Assembly (NCBI RefSeq): GCF_026651875.1
Contig: NZ_CP104067.1
Span: forward strand, 2,356,001-2,420,000
Source of the DNA: Alicyclobacillus fastidiosus
GTDB lineage: Bacteria; Bacillota; Bacilli; Alicyclobacillales; Alicyclobacillaceae
Direction: 5' to 3'
DNA: 64,000 nt
This document shows positions 44,985-53,617 of this stretch, piece by piece. Both the position numbers and the translations under genes were made by a program. Under the pieces are notes generated by a model. It was not told the origin of the DNA. It was given only the letters and a program-made list of their open reading frames with translations, and ran no database searches. Position 1 is the first letter of the stretch, and each line of letters starts with the position of its first letter.

Positions 44985-46229
44985 TTAGGCACCGATAACA
45001 GGTTTTCGTCGATTCTTGACGAAAGACACCGCAAAGACCACCAGGTACATCACGCCGACAAAGAAGTACGGCATGACCGGGAACACGTACCGATTGATGG
45101 GGATAAACGGCAACTGAACGACGATGAGAAAGAACGTCAGGGCGGTCAACCAACGCAAGTAAGGCTTCCAGATGCCGATGACGAGGCCGATGGCGCCGAG
45201 AATGACCCAGACCAGGTGGAGTTTCGCAAAGTAATAGGTCGCCGTCGTGAGCAGCCCCGCATGGGCGCCCAAATGCGACGTAAACCACGGCGTGCCGAAC
45301 AACAATCCGAGTTTATCAACGGTATACCACTTGAAATAGAGCAACGGCTCGTGGGAGAACCCTTGAACGATGCGATGGATAGCGAGTTGCTCCTGTTGCG
45401 TCGACGTGAGGCCATCTGCCAAACTCGTATCCACTTGAAAGTTCGGGTCGGATCCAAACAGCAGAGGATTGCCCATATCTTGGTCTGTCAGGATAAATTG
45501 ATGCATGGTGATCAGATTTCGTATCCACCACGGCAGCATGATGAGGACGAATACGCCGACGTACCCGCCCCAGTTCACCAACTGCGACGCGATGCGCGGT
45601 CGATACTCGCGGCTGAGGAGCAAGATGAGCGGCGCGAAAAGGAGTGGGAGAATCGTCGGCCGTACGAGCGTCGTAACGCCTAACATCGCTCCCGCGAGGA
45701 CGTAATACCAGAAGGTCGGGCGCCGCAATGCGATGAGGAACGTCCAGGTAAAGGCGAGCAGTGTCGCGATGTAGAGCGTCTCCGTGAGCAGTTGGTCGGC
45801 GGCCCAGTTGACCGGTGGATAGATCATCCACAACACGCTGCCTGTGACGCCGGCCCAACGAGGCAGTACGTAGCGCATGATACGGTAGAGGATAAACACG
45901 GTGCCGGCGGCAATCAGGTGCTGCAGCGTTTGGGCCACGTGCATCTCGACCTGATGGTTGTGCGATGCCAGGTGGGTGAGTGCGTAGGCGAACGCCAAAA
46001 AGAGCGGGTAACCCGGTGTGACCTGTGCGGCGGGACCGTAGCTCCAATAGGAGTAAACGTGTCGAAGAAGTAGGTAGACGGCGGCGTGATCGTAATGGAC
46101 GGCATCCCCGAACAACTGAACGGGCGTCTTCCACGAACGCAAAATGAAGTAGAGGTGAAACACGAGTGCGATGACGACGAGTACGATGCTTGTCTGCCAC
46201 TCTCGCCGATTCTTTGGTTCTGCGTTCAA
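44985..46229 (-). CDS. GT-C family membrane glycosyltransferase (PMT/ArnT-like)
   Basis: The 414-residue protein has about ten membrane helices and an external loop after the first helix containing LFGDAVHYDHAAVYLLL, where the aspartate is the usual GT-C metal or catalytic site. Later segments include TETLYIATLLAF and VTTLVRPTILPLLFAPLI. It would move a sugar from undecaprenyl phosphate to an acceptor outside the membrane, such as a teichoic acid or glycan. The TTG start overlaps the stop of the upstream metallo-hydrolase and has AGGAGGG ten bases before it. Confidence 0.85.
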   Translation of the reverse strand: MNAEPKNRREWQTSIVLVVIALVFHLYFILRSWKTPVQLFGDAVHYDHAAVYLLLRHVYSYWSYGPAAQVTPGYPLFLAFAYALTHLASHNHQVEMHVAQTLQHLIAAGTVFILYRIMRYVLPRWAGVTGSVLWMIYPPVNWAADQLLTETLYIATLLAFTWTFLIALRRPTFWYYVLAGAMLGVTTLVRPTILPLLFAPLILLLSREYRPRIASQLVNWGGYVGVFVLIMLPWWIRNLITMHQFILTDQDMGNPLLFGSDPNFQVDTSLADGLTSTQQEQLAIHRIVQGFSHEPLLYFKWYTVDKLGLLFGTPWFTSHLGAHAGLLTTATYYFAKLHLVWVILGAIGLVIGIWKPYLRWLTALTFFLIVVQLPFIPINRYVFPVMPYFFVGVMYLVVFAVSFVKNRRKPVIGA

Positions 46230-47110
46230 AGGTGTGTACCCTCCTGCGGTGTATGTATGGCGTATCGTATCTGAAAGTCCGGCGCGGCGCAGTGGCGTTT
46301 CACCTGGCCGAGGTCAATCAGGCGTGCCAGGTGCGCCTGGATGGTGCGTTTTGCGACCCACAAGGCGGCCCCGAGACCGCGATCTCCATAGATGAGCTCG
46401 ACGATTTGGTCGGTCGTCTTCGGAGCTTGTTCCAATATTGTCAAGATCTCTTGCTCCCGGGCGAGGCGGTGCTGGCGCAGGGCGCGACTCGCCGACTGTG
46501 GCGAAGCGATAGTCGGTCCATGGCCGGGCAAGACGAGGTGCGCGTCGCTCTGCTCGATTTGCACGAGGGCGGCGTAATAGTCGTCCATATGGCCATCAGG
46601 CGGACCAATCCAGACAGTGCCCTGTCCAGACATATGATCCCCGACGAACATCAGTTTCTCTCGCTCCATCCAGAGATGGAGGTGTCCGTGCGTGTGACCG
46701 GGGGTGTGGCTGATCTCGATGCGCACGTCCCCGACGACGAGGGCGTCCGGCGGGTTTTGAAGCACGTCTGGCGCACACTGCATCGCTTTGGCGGCGCCCG
46801 TATGATCCATTGGATGGACGTAGATGGGCCCTGGAAAATGTCCACAAAGAAGGGGGATACCCTGGGTGTGATCGATGTGATAGTGCGTGGCGACATAGGC
46901 CAGTACTTCGCAAATTCCTCGCCCTCGCATCCAGTTCGCGAGTTGCTCGATCAGGGCAGGGTCGCCGCTTCCGCAATCGATGACGACGGCCTGCGCCCCC
47001 TGGTAGACCACATACGTATTCGTGGATTCGAGCGGTGGTAGTGTCGGTGTTGGCAACTCGACCCGAACCACATGTTCACTGAGCGTCTCGTAGTGCAGTG
47101 TTTGCGTCAT
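46226..47110 (-). CDS. Metallo-beta-lactamase fold hydrolase
   Basis: This 294-residue MBL-fold hydrolase has the metal motif THYHIDHTQG, then HTPGHTHGHLHLW, FVGDHMSGQG and LPGHGP, in the order seen in glyoxalase-II-like proteins; a C-terminal helix-turn-helix-like extension (LIDLGQVKRHCAA) is also typical of the LACTB2-like group. The substrate is unknown. GGGGG precedes the ATG. It leads the minus-strand operon with the three glycosylation genes, though it may simply share their transcript. Confidence 0.85.
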   Translation of the reverse strand: MTQTLHYETLSEHVVRVELPTPTLPPLESTNTYVVYQGAQAVVIDCGSGDPALIEQLANWMRGRGICEVLAYVATHYHIDHTQGIPLLCGHFPGPIYVHPMDHTGAAKAMQCAPDVLQNPPDALVVGDVRIEISHTPGHTHGHLHLWMEREKLMFVGDHMSGQGTVWIGPPDGHMDDYYAALVQIEQSDAHLVLPGHGPTIASPQSASRALRQHRLAREQEILTILEQAPKTTDQIVELIYGDRGLGAALWVAKRTIQAHLARLIDLGQVKRHCAAPDFQIRYAIHTPQEGTHL

Positions 47111-47241
47111 GATACCACCCCCTGATGTTCCAGATTCATGTTAAGAGTTTCCGCCCAGATGGTCAATTTCCTTCGTGGGCACCGAAGCCCGGCACCTTTC
47201 ATATTCATAGCAGAGAATGATTTCTTGGGGGACGAACGCAC

Positions 47242-47715
47242 ATGTCAGAGACAGGAACACACCCTGTATGGGGAGCCAGTCTGAAGGCGCTTCGACGGTC
47301 GCTGTATGCGCAACAGGTGTTTTCCTCGATGGTGAGAGAGTGGGACGAGAAGGGGTTGTTGACGGACGATTCCATTCGCGCTTCGCTTCATCGTGCGACC
47401 GACGCTGCAAGTAGCTGCCGGGTGGCGGCACTCGGGCACTGCATTCGACTACACTTTTTGCGATCGGGCGGAGAACAGGAAGAGGAGCGCGTCATTTCTG
47501 ATCTCGTCGCTCTATTGTATGAAGCGAGGCGGGCCGACGTGGAGGGTGGCGACATCGTAGAGGCGCTCATCCGGTCGGGGCGACTCCCGACGGAGTGGAA
47601 GCGACCTGCGCGCACCTGGCACAAACAGCGGTGTGAGTGGTTAAAAGCCAGCGCGGCGACGCTCAAACGTCGGGTCGCGCCCGAACTGTACGCTAGAGGA
47701 AAGGCAAAGCTTTGA
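47242..47715 (+). CDS. Hypothetical helical protein
   Basis: A 157-residue soluble, mostly helical protein of unknown function, starting SETGTHPVWGASLKALRRSL. It has a basic C-terminus (ARTWHKQRCEWLKASAATLKR cut to shorter runs here as ARTWHKQRCEWLK and ATLKRRVAPELYARGKAKL). GGGGGA precedes the ATG by ten bases. It lies between the MBL gene and the cobalamin adenosyltransferase gene, on the strand of the latter. No domain is recognised. Confidence 0.65.
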   Translation: MSETGTHPVWGASLKALRRSLYAQQVFSSMVREWDEKGLLTDDSIRASLHRATDAASSCRVAALGHCIRLHFLRSGGEQEEERVISDLVALLYEARRADVEGGDIVEALIRSGRLPTEWKRPARTWHKQRCEWLKASAATLKRRVAPELYARGKAKL

Positions 47716-47842
47716 TTACGGATAGATTACGGGCAGTTTGCGCGGGCGTCAGGCGCAGGCTATCCTTCGTCATGTGCGCCTACAGGCGTGATGCGTGGTA
47801 GACTGTAGGATGTGAAAACGGGTCGTTGGAGGCGATGGACGC

Positions 47843-48430
47843 GTGCGAATCTATACACGGGGCGGAGACAAAGGGGAGACGAGTCTCATCTACGGCCGCC
47901 GGATAGCGAAGGACCACCTGCGGGTTGAGACGTACGGCGCGGTGGATGAAGCAAACGCAGTGCTCGGCGTCGCTGCGGCGAACTTGACGGACGCGGGCGC
48001 GCTTGATCTATGTTCAATTTTGACGCGCGTGCAGCGGGATCTATTTGACGTGGGAAGAGACCTCGCGACACCGGAGGAGAAGCGCGCTGACCATTACGTG
48101 ACGGGCGGCGACGTCGCGCTACTCGAACGGCTGATCGACGACCTCGACGCGCGCTTGCCCCCACTCACGAGATTCGTCTTACCCGGTGGCACGCCTGCCG
48201 CCGCACACTTGCACCATGCAAGGACGGTCGTGCGTCGGGCGGAGCGCAGGGTGGTCAGCCTCGCTAAGGAAGGTGTGTCTCTACCGATTGTGCAGCAGTA
48301 CTTGAATCGGCTCTCGGATCTGCTATTCGTACTCGCGCGTACCGTGAACCATCGCCTGCAACACGACGAGCCTGGCGTCGATTTCCAGGCACCGAAACCG
48401 GAGGTAATCCTAGATGACAAGACGATTTAA
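47843..48430 (+). CDS. PduO-type cob(I)alamin adenosyltransferase
   Basis: The enzyme transfers the adenosyl group of ATP to cob(I)alamin, making adenosylcobalamin. The 195-residue protein shows the ATP loop YTRGGDKGETSLIYGRR, the VETYGAVDEANAVLG motif and the late HHARTVVRRAERRVVSL and QQYLNRLSDLLFVLARTVN stretches. The first ATP-loop residues differ slightly from the common KTGDDGTT form. It sits 2 kb upstream of an adenosylcobalamin-dependent ribonucleotide reductase, which is a plausible customer. Its end overlaps the HAD gene by 17 bases. Confidence 0.92.
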   Translation: MRIYTRGGDKGETSLIYGRRIAKDHLRVETYGAVDEANAVLGVAAANLTDAGALDLCSILTRVQRDLFDVGRDLATPEEKRADHYVTGGDVALLERLIDDLDARLPPLTRFVLPGGTPAAAHLHHARTVVRRAERRVVSLAKEGVSLPIVQQYLNRLSDLLFVLARTVNHRLQHDEPGVDFQAPKPEVILDDKTI

Positions 48431-49214
48431 ATTAGCCCTACTCGATCTCGACGGAACCCTCTGGCGCGATGGACACGTTATTCAGGGCGCACCGGAGTTC
48501 GTAGAACGCCTTCGCCACAACGGCGTGCAACCGGTATTTTTTACGAATAACTCATCGCGTACGCCGAGCGAGGTGGTCGACGTCCTCATCCGGTGCGGCA
48601 TCGCCGCGCAGAGTAACGAGGTTTGCACGTCGGCGCAGGCTGCCGCTCACGCGCTCACAGAGCGCATTCCCGCCGGATCGACGGTTGCTTACGTCGGCAA
48701 GACCGGCCTCGAAGAGGCCTTGATGGAGGCCGGCTTTGTGGCCAAGCGGGCACAGGGCACCGCGCTCAGCGAAGCGTGGGTGAACGAGGCCAAGGCCGCC
48801 GTAGTCGGCATGGACCCGTTGGTCACCTATCTCGATCTCGCCGTCATCACGCGCATCGCCCACCGCCTCGGCTGGTTCGTCCTCACCAATTCGGATGCGC
48901 GCTACCCGACCGAAGACGGATTTCTACCTGGCAATGGGTCGTTAGGGGCCCTCGTCGAGACCGCCTCTGGCGTACAGCCTGTGGTCACGGGGAAACCGGA
49001 TCGCCGATTCGTCGAGTTTGCTCTCGAGCGATATGGTGCAACAGCGCGAGAGACGGTGATTGTGGGCGACAATCCCTATACTGACGTCCTAGCGGGAGTA
49101 GAGGCGGGCGTCTACACAATTCACGTGCAGAGTGGCGTATCGTTCCCCGACGACCAGAATGTACCGGCCCCAGATGAAACGGTGGAATCTGTCGAAAAGA
49201 TATTTCGACAATAG
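48414..49214 (+). CDS. HAD-IIA family phosphatase (NagD/p-nitrophenylphosphatase type)
   Basis: The 266-residue HAD hydrolase has motif I LLDLDGTLWRD, motif II FFTNNSSRTP, the class-IIA cap domain, the lysine in VTGKPDRRFVEF and motif IV VIVGDNPYTDVLAG. It is a cytosolic phosphatase with probable low specificity for sugar phosphates or nucleotides. The ATG at 48414 lies inside the adenosyltransferase end and has GGAGGTAA upstream. A hairpin follows at 49228. Confidence 0.9.
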   Translation: MTRRFKLALLDLDGTLWRDGHVIQGAPEFVERLRHNGVQPVFFTNNSSRTPSEVVDVLIRCGIAAQSNEVCTSAQAAAHALTERIPAGSTVAYVGKTGLEEALMEAGFVAKRAQGTALSEAWVNEAKAAVVGMDPLVTYLDLAVITRIAHRLGWFVLTNSDARYPTEDGFLPGNGSLGALVETASGVQPVVTGKPDRRFVEFALERYGATARETVIVGDNPYTDVLAGVEAGVYTIHVQSGVSFPDDQNVPAPDETVESVEKIFRQ

Positions 49215-49227
49215 GGGCTGATGCCGG

Positions 49228-49257
49228 GGATAAACGCCGCTACGACGGCGTTTATCC
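49228..49257 (+). terminator. Hairpin after the HAD gene
   Basis: GGATAAACGCCG and CGGCGTTTATCC form a perfect 12-bp stem with a six-base loop. No clear T-run follows, so termination may be partial. It lies just before the nrdR promoter. Confidence 0.6.
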
Positions 49258-49272
49258 GGTCTATCACCACTC

Positions 49273-49301
49273 TTGTCAATCGTACATATAGCGCGTATAA
49301 T
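49273..49301 (+). promoter_or_regulatory. Sigma-A promoter for nrdR-nrdJ
   Basis: TTGTCA (49273-49278) and TATAAT (49296-49301) are 17 bases apart, a near-consensus promoter. An inverted repeat ACCAC-ATGT-GTGGT lies downstream at about 49324-49337. A clear pair of NrdR boxes could not be assigned by eye. Confidence 0.8.
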
Positions 49302-49380
49302 GCAAGTCGATACTTTAATGCACACCACATGTGTGGTTTGTCTATGAAACCGCGAGGCTAGCCGAGAAGAGGGAATTGGC

Positions 49381-49845
49381 ATGAAATGTCCATACTGCGA
49401 CGCGGAGAATACGCGCGTCGTCGAGTCACGCCCAGGCGATGATGGGACAACCATTCGCCGCCGGCGAGAGTGCGTCAATCAGTCATGTGGGCGGAGATTC
49501 ACTACATATGAACGGCTTGAACAGCGCCCGCTCATGGTCGTCAAAAAGGACATGGAGCGGGAGGAGTTCGCCCGTGAGAAGATCTATCGCGGACTCATGA
49601 GAGCCTGCGAAAAGCGCCCAATCTCGGTGGAGCAAATCGAAGCGGTGTGTAGTGAAATTGAACGAGCGCTGCGCATGGATTACGAACGGGAGGTTCCTTC
49701 TTCGGCCATCGGCGAGCGCGTCATGGACGCGCTCAAGAGGCTGGACGGAGTGGCCTATGTGCGGTTTGCGAGTGTGTATCGCGAGTTTCGCGACGTTGAG
49801 ACGCTGGCTCAAGAGGTGTTGTCACTCCTCGGGGAAAAGCGGTAA
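49381..49845 (+). CDS. nrdR: Transcriptional repressor NrdR
   Basis: NrdR is the ATP/dATP-sensing zinc-ribbon repressor of ribonucleotide reductase genes. The 154-residue protein has the ribbon ([37 protein letters not shown]) and an ATP-cone ([18 protein letters not shown] then [31 protein letters not shown]). The second zinc pair is spaced C-x4-C rather than the C-x2-C common in relatives, a two-residue expansion. It lies 56 bases upstream of nrdJ and probably represses it and itself. Confidence 0.95.
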   Translation: MKCPYCDAENTRVVESRPGDDGTTIRRRRECVNQSCGRRFTTYERLEQRPLMVVKKDMEREEFAREKIYRGLMRACEKRPISVEQIEAVCSEIERALRMDYEREVPSSAIGERVMDALKRLDGVAYVRFASVYREFRDVETLAQEVLSLLGEKR

Positions 49846-49901
49846 ACGCGCGAATCGTCGTTCAGAGTTACACGGATTAGCGGATGGAGGAAGCCGAAAA
49901 T

Positions 49902-52900
49902 ATGGCAAGTGTCACGGGTGATCACATGCTTCAATTCACTGCAGAGGACATGTTGAACGCGACCGGGGAAAAGATCGTCGCGGACAGGTACCTGCAAAAG
50001 GACGTACAGAAGAAGACTCTCGAGGTGGGCTCTCTCGTCGTGGCCGTACTCGATAAAAAGCGCGCCTACCACGAGTTGGCACGCGTGGTCGCCGTCGACA
50101 AGGATCACGACCAGGTGACTGTGGAACTGCGCGACGGGGCGCAAGAAGTATTGCCGACGCAACAGGTTGACGTGTTGCTCGAGACGAGCCCGCGTCAAAT
50201 GTGGCAGCGGGTCGCAGCGGGTGCTGCAGAGGTCACCAATGACCCAGAGCGCTGGCGGGCGGCGTTCTACGACCTGCAGAGCCATTGGCGCTACGTTCCG
50301 GGCGGTCGCATCAACGCGTCCATGGGAACGGGTATGAAGACGACGAGTTACAACTGTTTTGTGATTCCAAGTGTCGGGCCAAACCTGCGCGACTATGCGG
50401 AGTCGTTTGGGCAAACGCTGGAGATTCAGGCGCGCAGCGGCGGCGTCGGCATGAACTTGTCGCGAATTCCGCCACAGGGCTCGCTCATTCCGGTGTCGGC
50501 GTCGGCTCGCTCACTCAATCTGTGCCTCGTCCTCGACATCTGGCATGCGGATATCTATGACTTCCTCGAGGCAGAGTACCGCCACAGCACCAAGGTCGTT
50601 CGCCTGAGCGGCGCCTTTTTGCGCGCGGTCGAGGAGGACGCTCCGTGGTCGTTCGTCTTTCCCGACACCTCCGTCGAGGGGTACGACGAACTGTGGAACG
50701 GTAGAATTGAGGACTGGCTAGAAGCTGGTCGTCCGGTCGTCAAGTCGGAACCGGTCTCGGCCAAGGAGCTCTACGAAAAGATCCTCGAGAGCGACGTCAA
50801 GGTGATGCCAGAGCTCGTCGGCGCTGTGCTCTACCCTGGCGACCAACGCAGTACCATCGCGTCGACGCTCGGCGACATGTGGGAACTGATGAAGGATGAC
50901 AAGCGCGTCAGCGTGGTCTTGTCTTCGCTTCGCCCTCGATACAGCTATGTTCGCGGCGTCAATGGCCGTAGTTCTGGCGCGTACTCCTGGGGACAGTTGT
51001 ACGACAAAGGCAATCAGGTGTTCGGGGACGGCTTTGGGCCGGTTGGCGTCGGCGAAATCATGAGCGTGGGCTGCCAATTGACGTTGCAGGGCGGGTCTCG
51101 TCGGGGGGCGCTGATGCTCATCCTGAACGACCGGCACGCGGATATTCTGCGATTTATTCGGGCCAAGCAGGTCGACGGCGTCATCACGGGCGCCAACATC
51201 AGCGTGGGGATTTCGGAGCGGTTCATGGAGGCTAAGGCGGCCGATGAAGCATGGGACATCGGGTTTGTCTCACCTGCCGAAACGGGCGAGTTCGACGGCA
51301 ACTTCGACACATGGTTGGCCAGCGGCCGTGACATCCAAGTGGCGCAGACGCTCTCTGCCCGCGAACTGTGGGACGAATTGTGCCTGTCCGCATGGAAATC
51401 GGCAGAACCGGGGGTCGTCTTCCTGGGGCGCGCCAACCGCATGAGCAACTCTTGGTATTTCAATCCTCTGGTGGCGACCAACCCGTGTGGGGAGCAGCCG
51501 CTTCCGGCCAACGGCATCTGTAACCTGGGTGCCGTCGTATTGGCTCGCTTCGCGAACGGTTTTCGCGACAGCGGCATCAAGACGGAGTTCGAGGATGCTG
51601 AGCAGGAAGCATATATCCGTTCCATCTTGCAGGCGAAGTTCTCGGATGAAGAAGCGGACTTTTTGTTGCACCACATTCGTTGGGAAGAACTCGAGCGCAT
51701 CACGCGCAGTGGCATTCGCTTTCAGGATGCGGTCATCGATGCGACGTATTATCCGTTTGAGGCAAACCGCGAGAATCAAATGTCGGAGCGCCGCGTGGGC
51801 CTTGGTATCATGGGTCTGCACGACCTGTTGCTCTACTGTGGCATCCGTTATGGCTCGGAAGAGTCGGTCAAGCTCATCGACGTCCTCATCGGTCTGATGG
51901 CCGAGTGGTCGTATCTCGAATCGGTCCATCTCGCCGAGGAAAACGGTCCGTTCCCGCGGTTCGACGCGGACAAGTTCCTCCAGTCCGGCTTCATGCAACA
52001 GATGGCGGCGGAGCGTCCGCACGTCGTCGAGGCGATTCGCCACCACGGTGTTCGCAACGTGACGACGATGACCATCGCGCCGACTGGCACCACGGGTACG
52101 ATGGTAGGGTGTTCGACGGGCTGTGAACCATATTACGCATGGTCCTACTTCCGAAATTCTCGCCTCGGTATGTTTGAGGAACACGCGGCGATCGTCGATG
52201 AGTATCTCAAGGCACATGGCGAGGACGCCCCACTGCCGGACTATTTCGTGACGGCGATGGAATTGAGCCCGGAAGATCACGTTCGCGTACAGGGCGCATT
52301 GCAAAAGTGGATCGACAGTTCGATTTCGAAAACCTGTAATGCACCGAACTCGTATAGCGTTGAAGACACGAAGCAGCTTTACGATCTCGCCTATTCACTG
52401 GGCTGCAAAGGCATTACGATTTATCGCGACGGATCTCGTTCGGAACAAGTCCTGTCGCTGAAAGCTGATGACGAAAACGGAGAGACGGAACAATCGTCGC
52501 AAACGACCACGGAACAATCGGTGGACGTGGCCGCGACGGTGGCGGCTGCGCCAACGACGCAAGGGTATATCAAGCGGAAGCGCCCAGACGTGCTCTATGG
52601 TGCGACATATCGCAAGGACACGCCGCTTGGTAGAGCGTTTATCACCATCAATGACGACCCCGAGGACCACGTGGCCACGGAGATTTTCGTCAATATCGGC
52701 AAGGCAGGAACGGATGTATACGCGGCAAACGAGGCACTGGGCCGCGCAATCACGCTGTATTTGCGCGATTCAGCCAACCCAAACAAGGAAGCCGAACTGG
52801 TGAAACACTTTTCCGGTATCGGAGGGTCGAGTGCGGTCGGGTTTGGCAGCCGCCGCATTACGTCTGTGCCGGACGCCATCGCAAAGTCCATCATCGAACA

Positions 52901-53114
52901 CGCGGAAACCTTCCCGATGCGTCAGGCTGCGTATGAACAGTGGGCAAGTGGCCAAGAGACGGCGACGACGGAGTCCACGGAAGGACCGGTCGGGCGCAAG
53001 ACGCTGCGTTCCTATTCGGTGGAGAAGGATTTGTGCCCGAATTGCCACCAGAACAGCCTCGTCCACACGGGCGGTTGTTACGAGTGTGAGGCGTGTGGCT
53101 ACAGTAAGTGTTAG
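49902..53114 (+). CDS. nrdJ: Adenosylcobalamin-dependent (class II) ribonucleotide reductase
   Basis: NrdJ reduces ribonucleotides to deoxyribonucleotides using adenosylcobalamin to start the radical. The ~1070-residue protein has the active-site cysteine near TTSYNCFVIPS, SGGVGMNLSRIPP, GANISVGISERF, the conserved NPCGEQPLPANGICNLGAV with catalytic residues, and APTGTTGTMVGCSTGCEP. The C-terminus ends in a redox/zinc region CPNCHQN and CYECEACGYSKC. The ATG at 49902 has GGAGGAAG eight bases upstream. Next to nrdR and not far from a cobalamin adenosyltransferase. It is the last core gene before the AT-rich island. Confidence 0.96.
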   Translation: MASVTGDHMLQFTAEDMLNATGEKIVADRYLQKDVQKKTLEVGSLVVAVLDKKRAYHELARVVAVDKDHDQVTVELRDGAQEVLPTQQVDVLLETSPRQMWQRVAAGAAEVTNDPERWRAAFYDLQSHWRYVPGGRINASMGTGMKTTSYNCFVIPSVGPNLRDYAESFGQTLEIQARSGGVGMNLSRIPPQGSLIPVSASARSLNLCLVLDIWHADIYDFLEAEYRHSTKVVRLSGAFLRAVEEDAPWSFVFPDTSVEGYDELWNGRIEDWLEAGRPVVKSEPVSAKELYEKILESDVKVMPELVGAVLYPGDQRSTIASTLGDMWELMKDDKRVSVVLSSLRPRYSYVRGVNGRSSGAYSWGQLYDKGNQVFGDGFGPVGVGEIMSVGCQLTLQGGSRRGALMLILNDRHADILRFIRAKQVDGVITGANISVGISERFMEAKAADEAWDIGFVSPAETGEFDGNFDTWLASGRDIQVAQTLSARELWDELCLSAWKSAEPGVVFLGRANRMSNSWYFNPLVATNPCGEQPLPANGICNLGAVVLARFANGFRDSGIKTEFEDAEQEAYIRSILQAKFSDEEADFLLHHIRWEELERITRSGIRFQDAVIDATYYPFEANRENQMSERRVGLGIMGLHDLLLYCGIRYGSEESVKLIDVLIGLMAEWSYLESVHLAEENGPFPRFDADKFLQSGFMQQMAAERPHVVEAIRHHGVRNVTTMTIAPTGTTGTMVGCSTGCEPYYAWSYFRNSRLGMFEEHAAIVDEYLKAHGEDAPLPDYFVTAMELSPEDHVRVQGALQKWIDSSISKTCNAPNSYSVEDTKQLYDLAYSLGCKGITIYRDGSRSEQVLSLKADDENGETEQSSQTTTEQSVDVAATVAAAPTTQGYIKRKRPDVLYGATYRKDTPLGRAFITINDDPEDHVATEIFVNIGKAGTDVYAANEALGRAITLYLRDSANPNKEAELVKHFSGIGGSSAVGFGSRRITSVPDAIAKSIIEHAETFPMRQAAYEQWASGQETATTESTEGPVGRKTLRSYSVEKDLCPNCHQNSLVHTGGCYECEACGYSKC

Positions 53115-53149
53115 CCTAATTGTTCAGGGTTAGAAGCGACATGCACTTT

Positions 53150-53220
53150 GTGATTTCGCACAATTAGTGAGACATTTCTCAAATAAAGTGAGACGTTTTC
53201 GCAGAATAAATGAGACTTTT
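53150..53220. mobile_element. Solo IS21-like transposon end with three TGAGAC repeats
   Basis: TGAGAC occurs at 53168, 53189 and 53211, at steps of 21 and 22 bases and each embedded in similar A/T-rich sequence, next to TTGTGATTTCGCACAA. Regularly spaced multiple binding repeats are the mark of IS21-type element ends. No transposase gene accompanies it, so it is a leftover end or an element edge marking the left boundary of the island. Confidence 0.5.
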
Positions 53221-53229
53221 GCATATTAA

Positions 53230-53261
53230 TGCATGATATGCATTGTGGGCATATCATGCAT
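53230..53261. repeat. 13-bp perfect inverted repeat
   Basis: ATGCATGATATGC and GCATATCATGCAT are exact reverse complements around ATTGTGG. It lies between the transposon-like end and the tandem repeats and has no T-run, so it is more likely a protein-binding or recombination site than a terminator. Confidence 0.7.
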
Positions 53262-53271
53262 ATTGATCAGA

Positions 53272-53350
53272 ACAAACAAAGTTGCGGACTGACAAACAAA
53301 GTTACGTACTACAAACAAAGTCAAGTACCGATAAACAAAGTTACGTACTG
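53272..53350 (+). repeat. Four tandem repeats of 19-20 bp
   Basis: The unit ACAAACAAAGTTACGTACTG occurs four times back to back at 53272, 53292, 53311 and 53331 with a few substitutions. There are no spacers, so this is not a CRISPR array. Such iteron-like arrays serve as binding sites for transposases, replication or partition proteins. Its position at the island edge suggests a mobile-element end. Confidence 0.75.
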
Positions 53351-53381
53351 AGCTAAATCGTAACTTTGAGCAGCTAGATTT

Positions 53382-53430
53382 AACGGGAGAGTACATGATT
53401 TTAATTGTGTTACTTTCCCGTTTTTATTTT
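53382..53430 (+). terminator. Probable terminator of nrdJ, displaced by inserted repeats
   Basis: AACGGGAGAGTA and TACTTTCCCGTT form a 12-bp stem with one mismatch, then TTTTTATTTT. It lies 270 bases after nrdJ, beyond the repeats, which fits insertion of the repeats between gene and terminator. Another imperfect hairpin (AAGAAAG/CTTTCTT and CTTGAT/ATCAAG) occurs at 53494-53524. Confidence 0.65.
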
Positions 53431-53617
53431 GTCCATCTGTAGACCGTCACGATGATCGCTACTGAAGTCACTGAAACGGCTACTGAATTCAGCAAGAAAG
53501 CTTGATAAATCAAGGTTCTTTCTTAGAAGTCGGCGACTAGCGTTTTGAACCACTGTTTTTGACGCGTTTGCGTGATTAGGTTCGTTTCACAGAAGACCTC
53601 GGAGTGGGGTGTCAGTG

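Noticed and set aside
53272..53350. CRISPR array
   Set aside because: The four repeats are directly adjacent without spacers and no cas gene is present.
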